Below are positions 59,070 through 64,000 of a stretch of DNA of 64,000 bases, in pieces. Origin of the DNA: Pseudomonadota bacterium (GTDB taxonomy: Bacteria > Pseudomonadota > Gammaproteobacteria > Burkholderiales > Thiobacillaceae); assembly GCA_021811235.1 (NCBI GenBank), contig JAJZPG010000010.1:4747-68746 (forward strand). Reading direction: 5' to 3'. Under the pieces are notes generated by a model, which worked only from the letters and a program-made list of their open reading frames with translations, did not search any database and was not told the origin of the DNA. Each line of letters opens with the position of its first letter. The stretch's first letter is position 1. A program made the translations under genes and the position numbers.

Positions 59070-59765
59070 ATGAGACTAGGTTTGGTCATCGACCTCGATG
59101 TGTGCGTGGGCTGCCATGCCTGCGCCATCGCCTGCAAGGAATGGAACGCGTCCGGCACCATCGGCCCGCTGTCCGACTACCAGCCCTACGGCGCCGAGCC
59201 GTCGGGCGTGTGGTTCAACCGGATCCGCCATTACGAGATGGACGAATATCCGAACAACAAGACGGTCAACTTCCCGATGTCGTGCATGCACTGCGAGGAC
59301 GCCGACTGCGTCACCGTGTGTCCGACCGGCGCGTCGTACAAGCGCGCCGAGGACGGTATCGTGCTGATCGACCAGACCAAGTGCATGGGCTGCAACTACT
59401 GCTCGTGGGCCTGTCCGTACGGCGCGCGCGAACTCGACCGCTCCAGCGGCACGATGAAGAAGTGCACCCTGTGCGTAGACCGCATCTACGACGAGAAGCT
59501 GCCGGTCGAGGAGCGCCAGCCCTCGTGCGTGCTGACCTGCCCGGCGCACGCCCGCATGTTCGGCGACTTCGACGATCCCGATTCGGCCGTGTCGCGCACC
59601 GTGCGCGAGCGTGGCGGTTTCCCGTTGATGCCCGAACTCAACTACAACCCGACCAACACCTACCTGCCGCCACGCCGCAAGCCGGTGATCGAGATCGAGG
59701 CCAAGCCCAAGGGCGGGTTGAAGGAAAGCATCAAGCAGTTCGCCAACAAACTGGTGCGCCGTTGA
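59070..59765 (+). CDS. soeB: Sulfite dehydrogenase iron-sulfur subunit SoeB
   Basis: A 231-residue electron-transfer subunit with four ferredoxin-type Cys groups: CVGCHACAIAC, CMHCEDADCVTVC, CMGCNYCSWAC and CTLC...CVLTC, enough for four 4Fe-4S clusters, as in DmsB/NrfC-like proteins. It lacks a signal peptide. It connects SoeA to the membrane subunit SoeC. A gagaga ribosome-binding site precedes the start. Confidence 0.93.
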   Translation: MRLGLVIDLDVCVGCHACAIACKEWNASGTIGPLSDYQPYGAEPSGVWFNRIRHYEMDEYPNNKTVNFPMSCMHCEDADCVTVCPTGASYKRAEDGIVLIDQTKCMGCNYCSWACPYGARELDRSSGTMKKCTLCVDRIYDEKLPVEERQPSCVLTCPAHARMFGDFDDPDSAVSRTVRERGGFPLMPELNYNPTNTYLPPRRKPVIEIEAKPKGGLKESIKQFANKLVRR

Positions 59766-59793
59766 TCAACGGCATGAAAATTAAGGAATAACC

Positions 59794-60732
59794 ATGCATC
59801 CAGCATTTTCAGTCATCTTCTTCACCGTGGCCTCGGGCGCGGGGTTCGGTCTGTTCTCGTTGTTGTTCATAGCGGATACCTTCAAGCTCGGCGGCGGATT
59901 CAGCCAGGACCAGCTCGTTGCGGGGGGGCTGATCGCGATGGGCCTGGTCGTGTTCGGCCTGCTGTCCTCGACCTTCCACCTGGCCAATCCCAAGAATGCC
60001 TGGCGTGCGTTCTCGCGTTTCCGCACTTCGTGGCTGTCGCGCGAAGGCGTGTTCGCTGTCGTCTTCATGCCGCTGGCGTTGATCTACCTGGCCAGCATCA
60101 TGTTCGACGCGCCGCTGTGGCTGCGCGAGACCAGCGGCTTCCTGACCGCCGTGCTGGCCTGGATCACGGTGTTCTCCACCGGCATGATCTACGCCTGCCT
60201 GAAAACCATCCGCCAGTGGAACACCCCGCTGGTGCCGGCCAACTATCTGGCGATGGGCTACGCCAGCGGCAGCCTGCTGCTGTTGCTGGGCGCGGTCATC
60301 GCCGGGCTCGACGCGACGCCGTATATCGCCATGTCCGCGCTGATCGTATCGATCGCCGCCGTACTGAAGGCCATCTACTATTTCTGGATCCGCAACCCGG
60401 GCCTCACGCCGACGATCAATACCGCGACCGGCCTGACCCGTGCGAAGGTCAAGCTGCTGGATACCGGACACACGCACGGCACCTTCCTGACGCAGGAATT
60501 CGGTTTCCAGATCGCGCGCCAGAAAGCCGGACTGCTCAAGATCGTCGTTTTCGTCGTCGGCTTCGTGTTGCCCGGCCTGATGCTGGTGTGGGTGTTCAAC
60601 CAGCAAGGCGGACAGGCCGCTGCAGTGATCGCCGCATTCGCCGGTATCGCCGGTGCGGCAGTCGAGCGCTGGCTGTTTTTTGCAGAAGCGCGCCACGTCG
60701 TGAATCTGTACCACGGAGCCCAGCGCTGCTGA
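59794..60732 (+). CDS. soeC: Sulfite dehydrogenase membrane subunit SoeC
   Basis: A 312-residue DmsC-type membrane anchor with about eight hydrophobic helices. FSSTFHLANPKNAWRAFSRFRTSWLSREG is the conserved family block. It should bind quinone and anchor SoeAB to the inner membrane. It is the last gene of soeABC; the rhodanese gene follows after 99 bp. Confidence 0.92.
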   Translation: MHPAFSVIFFTVASGAGFGLFSLLFIADTFKLGGGFSQDQLVAGGLIAMGLVVFGLLSSTFHLANPKNAWRAFSRFRTSWLSREGVFAVVFMPLALIYLASIMFDAPLWLRETSGFLTAVLAWITVFSTGMIYACLKTIRQWNTPLVPANYLAMGYASGSLLLLLGAVIAGLDATPYIAMSALIVSIAAVLKAIYYFWIRNPGLTPTINTATGLTRAKVKLLDTGHTHGTFLTQEFGFQIARQKAGLLKIVVFVVGFVLPGLMLVWVFNQQGGQAAAVIAAFAGIAGAAVERWLFFAEARHVVNLYHGAQRC

Positions 60733-60831
60733 GCGAAAACCCAACGAACATCAGGGGCTTGGCTTGGCGAGACCCCTGCTTTGGGGTATATTAGAAAATT
60801 CTAATTTCTCCATTGCAGGAGTGTGACACCC

Positions 60832-61161
60832 ATGTTCGGATTGTCAGGTTTCAAGGAAGTCGATCCCGGCTATGTCGCTGAACTCGCCGCCAAGGGCGCC
60901 CACCTCATCGATGTGCGCACCGAGGCCGAAGTGGCCCAGGGCGTGATCGACGGCGCCATCCATATCCCGCTGCATCTGCTGCCGCTGCGCGCGGCGGACA
61001 TCCCCCAGGACAAACCCGTGGTGATCTACTGCCGCTCGGGTGCCCGTTCGGCCCAGGCCTGCGCCTTCATGGCGTCGAAGGGCTACGACAACATGCACAA
61101 TCTTTCCGGCGGCATCATGGCGTGGGCCCGCTCGGGCAACGCGCTCAGCCAGCCGCGTTGA
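60832..61161 (+). CDS. Single-domain rhodanese
   Basis: A 109-residue cytoplasmic sulfurtransferase with active-site Cys67 in YCRSGARSAQ. In sulfur oxidisers, rhodanese-tusA-dsrE2 clusters pass sulfane sulfur towards Dsr or Hdr enzymes. The ATG at 60832 is preferred over the GTG at 60823 because gcaggag then has proper spacing. Confidence 0.92.
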   Translation: MFGLSGFKEVDPGYVAELAAKGAHLIDVRTEAEVAQGVIDGAIHIPLHLLPLRAADIPQDKPVVIYCRSGARSAQACAFMASKGYDNMHNLSGGIMAWARSGNALSQPR

Positions 61162-61295
61162 GGAAGGCAAATAATCAAAAAGGAATGGCCGGATTTTCCT
61201 ATTGCGCAGCGATTTCGGTTGCAATAGGGGAGCTTCTGGTTTAAGGTACCGCAGCGTTTTTTTAGTACATACCGATTTAATGTAAGGAGAACAAC

Positions 61296-61523
61296 ATGAA
61301 CTTCGATAAAGAACTCGACGCACGTGGCCTGAACTGCCCCCTGCCCATCCTGCGTGCCAAGAAAGCCCTGGCTGAAGTCGCCAGCGGCCAGGTGCTGAAG
61401 ATCCTGTCGACCGACCCGGGTTCGGTCAAGGACTTCGCCGCCTTCGCCAAGCAGACCGGCAACGAGCTGCTGTCCACCGCCGAAGCGGGTGGCGAATTCA
61501 CCTTCTTCATGAAGAAAAAATAA
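61296..61523 (+). CDS. tusA: Sulfur carrier protein TusA
   Basis: A 75-residue TusA protein with the sulfur-binding C14-P-x-P motif (RGLNCPLPILRAK). It takes persulfide sulfur from rhodanese or DsrE2 and donates it to downstream enzymes. A 134-bp leader with aggaga before the ATG separates it from the rhodanese gene, and a short hairpin with a T-run follows it. Confidence 0.96.
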   Translation: MNFDKELDARGLNCPLPILRAKKALAEVASGQVLKILSTDPGSVKDFAAFAKQTGNELLSTAEAGGEFTFFMKKK

Positions 61524-61571
61524 GCACAAAACCAAAACCGGCGCCGTCAGTTCCTGGAGCACTCAGCCAAG

Positions 61572-61592
61572 AACAGCGGCGCTGTTTTTTTT
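61572..61592 (+). terminator. Short terminator between tusA and dsrE2
   Basis: Arms aacagc (61572-61577) and gctgtt (61581-61586) around ggc, then a run of eight T. The 6-bp stem suggests partial termination, leaving dsrE2 at a lower level. Confidence 0.65.
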
Positions 61593-61617
61593 ATAACCGG
61601 TACAGGAGAGACAGAGC

Positions 61618-62127
61618 ATGGATACCAAAAAAATGGCCATCATCGCCACCAAGGGCACGCTGGACTGGGCTTACCCCCCGTTCATCCTCGCCTCGACGGC
61701 GGCTGCGCTGGGCTATGAAACCCAGATTTTCTTCACCTTCTATGGCCTCCAACTCGTCCGCAAAGACCTGTCCGGCCTGAAAGTCAGCCCGCTCGGCAAC
61801 CCCGGCATGCCGATGAAGATGCCGTTCGGCCCCAAGTGGTTCAAGAGCATCAACTGGAACATGCCCAACGCCATCCAGTCGCTTGTGCCCGGTTATGAAA
61901 GCGTGGCCACCGCACTGATGAAGCAGACCATTGCCAACAACGGCGTGGCCACCATCCCCGACCTGCGCAGCCTGTGCCAGGAAGCCGAGGTCAAGTTCAT
62001 CGCCTGTCAGATGACGGTCGAACTGTTTGGCTTCGACCACTCCGACTTCATCGACGGTCTCGAATACGGCGGCGCCGCCACCTTCTTCGAGTTCGCGGGC
62101 GAAACCGACATCTGCCTGTTCATCTGA
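61618..62127 (+). CDS. DsrE2-like sulfur transferase
   Basis: A 169-residue DsrE-superfamily protein of the DsrE2 type. The conserved Cys pair lies in SLCQEAEVKFIACQMTVELFGF (about residues 120-130). The hydrophobic N-terminal half (DWAYPPFILASTAAALGYETQIFFTF) gives membrane-associated character. DsrE2 proteins accept sulfur and hand it to TusA, which fits its place after rhodanese and tusA. Confidence 0.92.
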   Translation: MDTKKMAIIATKGTLDWAYPPFILASTAAALGYETQIFFTFYGLQLVRKDLSGLKVSPLGNPGMPMKMPFGPKWFKSINWNMPNAIQSLVPGYESVATALMKQTIANNGVATIPDLRSLCQEAEVKFIACQMTVELFGFDHSDFIDGLEYGGAATFFEFAGETDICLFI

Positions 62128-62147
62128 CAAAAGATTGCAGCATGATG

Positions 62148-62180
62148 AAAAAAAGAGCCGACTCAGTCGGCTCTTTTTTT
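62148..62180 (+). terminator. Strong terminator after dsrE2
   Basis: Perfect 15-bp arms, aaaaaaagagccgac (62148-62162) and its complement (62166-62180), around tca, with a T-run. Ends the soe-rhodanese-tusA-dsrE2 region. Confidence 0.95.
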
Positions 62181-62322
62181 ATGTGTCTTTTGTACCACAC
62201 GCGCGCTTGAATGTTGGCCAGTGCCAGTTGGCTGTCTTGTCTAAATTCAAGTCGGGGCGTAGCCTTCCGCACAGGTCATTCAATAAATTGATCTATAGCA
62301 ATTTCGCCCCAGGAGGACACCA

Positions 62323-63588
62323 ATGAAATTCACTCGCGTATTCACATTCATGGCGCTGGCAGGTCTGGCCGGCAGCGCCTTCGCTACCAACGGTTATTTT
62401 TCGCACGGCTATGGCATGAAGGCCAAGGGTATGGGGGGCGCAGCTACTGCCTCGCATGACGATGCCTTCTTCGGCGCCAACAACCCTGCCGCCGCTGCCT
62501 TTGCCGGCAATCGCATTGATCTGGGGGCGGATCTGTTCAGCCCAATCCGCGAGACATCGAATGCTGGCGACTTCGGTACGCCTGTTACCTCCGAGAGTGA
62601 CTCTGAATACTTCCTGATTCCCGAATTTGGTTACAACCGTATGGTCAACAGCAATCTGGCGCTGGGCGTGACGGTTTATGGCAACGGTGGCATGAATACC
62701 GATTATCCGGCTCTGGGTGGCGCGCTTGGCACGACTAACATTCTAGGCGGCACGGGCTCCTTGGGTGTTGACCTGATGCAATTGATCATTGCGCCGACCG
62801 CGGCTTACAAGGTCGCGCCTAACCACTCCATCGGCATTTCGCCTCTGATTGGCTATCAGCGTTTTGCTGCCACCGGTATTCAGCCCTTTACCGCCTACTC
62901 TGCTTCGCCTACCAAAGTGACCGAAAATGGCCATGATGATGCCTTCGGTTATGGCGTGCGGATCGGCTACATGGGCAAGATCACCCCGACCATCACAATC
63001 GGTGCGGCCTACGCATCCAAGATTGATTTTGAAGAGTTTAGCGAATACGCCGGCCTGTTTGCCGAGCAGGGCGACTTCGATATTCCCGAGAACTACAACC
63101 TGGGCGTGGCCTGGCAAGCGACCCCTGCGGTCAAACTGGCGCTCGACTACCAGCGTATCAACTATAACGATGTGGCCGCAGTCGGTAACCCGGTCAGCAA
63201 TTTGCTCGTATTGGGTCAACCGCTCGGCTCTGCTAATGGCCCGGGCTTTGGCTGGGACAATGTCGATGTGTGGAAACTGGGCGTAGAGTATAAATATAGT
63301 CAGAAGCTGATACTGCGCGCCGGATATAGTCATAACGACAATCCTATCAAGGGCTCAGACATGGGCGAAGTGCTGTTCAACATTCTGGCTCCCGCGGTAA
63401 TCGAGAATCATGCCACGTTGGGCTTCACGTATACGTTGGCGTCCGGTAACGAAGTCACGATGTCTTATATGCACGCGTTTGAAAATGATGTGAGCTCTGC
63501 ACGCCCTGGCGCACCCTTTGGTACCAATGTGGACACGATCAAGATGTACCAAAACTCGCTGGGCATCCAGTACAGCTGGAAGATGTAA
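62323..63588 (+). CDS. OmpP1/FadL-family outer-membrane transporter
   Basis: A 421-residue outer-membrane beta-barrel for hydrophobic compounds. Signal peptide ends SAFA; the mature N-terminus TNGYFSHGYGMKAKGMGGAATA is the FadL/TodX N-terminal hatch motif, and the C-terminus ends in an aromatic-rich strand (LGIQYSWKM). The substrate is unknown; fatty acids or hydrocarbons are typical, and in sulfur oxidisers such porins are sometimes linked to sulfur uptake (speculative). Codon use is less GC-biased than in neighbours. Flanking terminators make it a single-gene unit. Confidence 0.92.
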   Translation: MKFTRVFTFMALAGLAGSAFATNGYFSHGYGMKAKGMGGAATASHDDAFFGANNPAAAAFAGNRIDLGADLFSPIRETSNAGDFGTPVTSESDSEYFLIPEFGYNRMVNSNLALGVTVYGNGGMNTDYPALGGALGTTNILGGTGSLGVDLMQLIIAPTAAYKVAPNHSIGISPLIGYQRFAATGIQPFTAYSASPTKVTENGHDDAFGYGVRIGYMGKITPTITIGAAYASKIDFEEFSEYAGLFAEQGDFDIPENYNLGVAWQATPAVKLALDYQRINYNDVAAVGNPVSNLLVLGQPLGSANGPGFGWDNVDVWKLGVEYKYSQKLILRAGYSHNDNPIKGSDMGEVLFNILAPAVIENHATLGFTYTLASGNEVTMSYMHAFENDVSSARPGAPFGTNVDTIKMYQNSLGIQYSWKM

Positions 63589-63608
63589 TTATTCTGTTCG
63601 GCTGATAG

Positions 63609-63638
63609 AAACCGGAGGCGTCGGCCTCCGGTTTTTTT
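63609..63638 (+). terminator. Terminator after the FadL-type gene
   Basis: Arms aaaccggaggc (63609-63619) and gcctccggttt (63624-63634) around gtcg, then a T-run to 63638. Confidence 0.93.
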
Positions 63639-63665
63639 ATGCGCGAAAAACACTGACCCAGCCAA

Positions 63666-63704
63666 CAAACAAAAAAGCGCGGATCAACCGCGCTTTTTTG
63701 TTTG
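63666..63704 (-). terminator. Terminator after valS
   Basis: Perfect 17-bp arms, caaacaaaaaagcgcgg (63666-63682) and its complement (63688-63704), around atcaa. It lies 11 bp beyond the valS stop and could act in both directions. Confidence 0.93.
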
Positions 63705-63715
63705 GGCAAAGGCGG

Positions 63716-64000
63716 TCAGCCGAGCCGTGCGTGCTGGGTCTCCAGTTTCTGCAGCATGGTACTAAAATCAGCGAGCCGGGCCTTCTCCTGTTCGACCACT
63801 GCCGCGGGCGCGCGGTCTACGAAGCTGGGGTTGGCGAGCTTGCCCTCGGCTTTCTTGATCTCGCCCTGGATGCGGGCGATTTCCTTGGCGAGGCGTGCGC
63901 GTTCCGCGTCCTTGTCGATTTCGACCACCAGCATCAGGCGCATGTCGCCGGCCAGCGCGACTGGGGCGTCGGCGTCGGCGAGCGTGGCGGTGGCGCTGAC
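63716..64000 (-). CDS. valS: Valyl-tRNA synthetase, C-terminal part
   Basis: The last 94 codons of valS, cut by the window edge. The protein end shows the typical ValS C-terminal coiled coil: a long charged helix pair ([41 protein letters not shown]) ending at [19 protein letters not shown] is the hallmark ValS tail that contacts tRNA-Val. Confidence 0.95.
   Translation of the reverse strand, partial: VSATATLADADAPVALAGDMRLMLVVEIDKDAERARLAKEIARIQGEIKKAEGKLANPSFVDRAPAAVVEQEKARLADFSTMLQKLETQHARLG

Overview
The window is GC-rich, gene-dense chromosomal DNA. It best fits a chemolithotrophic, sulfur-oxidising betaproteobacterium of the Thiobacillus type. The evidence is a soxXYZA-soxB thiosulfate-oxidation locus, a cytoplasmic soeABC-type sulfite dehydrogenase and a rhodanese-tusA-dsrE2 sulfur-carrier cluster, alongside the standard betaproteobacterial block kdsD-kdsC-lptCAB-rpoN-hpf-ptsN-hprK-rapZ. 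Placement is an inference from gene content; no phylogenetic marker was compared.

Region by region: 1-2400 holds a nitrilase-family amidase and tldD. 2400-3700 is a small, AT-richer accessory patch with one orphan gene and non-coding repeats. 3700-7420 is a PilZ-DUF1631-GGDEF-EAL protein. 7500-8910 carries aroG behind an aromatic leader peptide and terminator, followed by the 4.5S SRP RNA. 9027-13933 holds dnaX-ybaB-recR, purB and a thioredoxin-TPR protein. 14021-15924 holds greB, a DUF2905 gene, tcdA, a 51-bp tandem repeat and a small lipoprotein. 15718-26370 is one long minus-strand run: lipoprotein, PNPOx-like protein, LON-domain protein, ubiX, Gx transporter, NusG-II protein, rapZ, hprK, ptsN, hpf, rpoN, lptB, lptA, lptC, kdsC, kdsD. 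A KefB/C-type antiporter diverges from it.

28376-42945 is an MSHA-like type IV pilus locus. It contains an NtrC-type sigma-54 activator, mshM, mshL, mshN, mshE, mshG, mshI, mshJ, mshK and two prepilin genes, with a membrane histidine kinase on the opposite strand. A strong sigma-54 -24/-12 promoter lies in front of the outlying prepilin gene. 43118-48139 holds an unrecognised 565-residue protein, alaS and a DUF1415 gene. 48191-52255 is the sox locus. 52458-55888 holds a BepA-type protease, moaC, a periplasmic hypothetical and a TlpA-like thioredoxin. 56158-62127 is soeABC, rhodanese, tusA and dsrE2. The window ends with a FadL-type porin and the 3' end of valS.

The sulfur genes form a plausible chain. 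Sox proteins act on thiosulfate in the periplasm, with no soxCD here. Rhodanese, TusA and DsrE2 carry sulfane sulfur in the cytoplasm, and SoeABC oxidises sulfite to sulfate. The pilus locus appears tied to c-di-GMP (MshEN domain on MshE) and to sigma-54. The most interesting non-coding features are the aroG attenuator, the sigma-54 pilin promoter, a three-copy family of palindromic intergenic elements, the 51-bp tandem repeat and a 146-bp terminal-inverted-repeat element.
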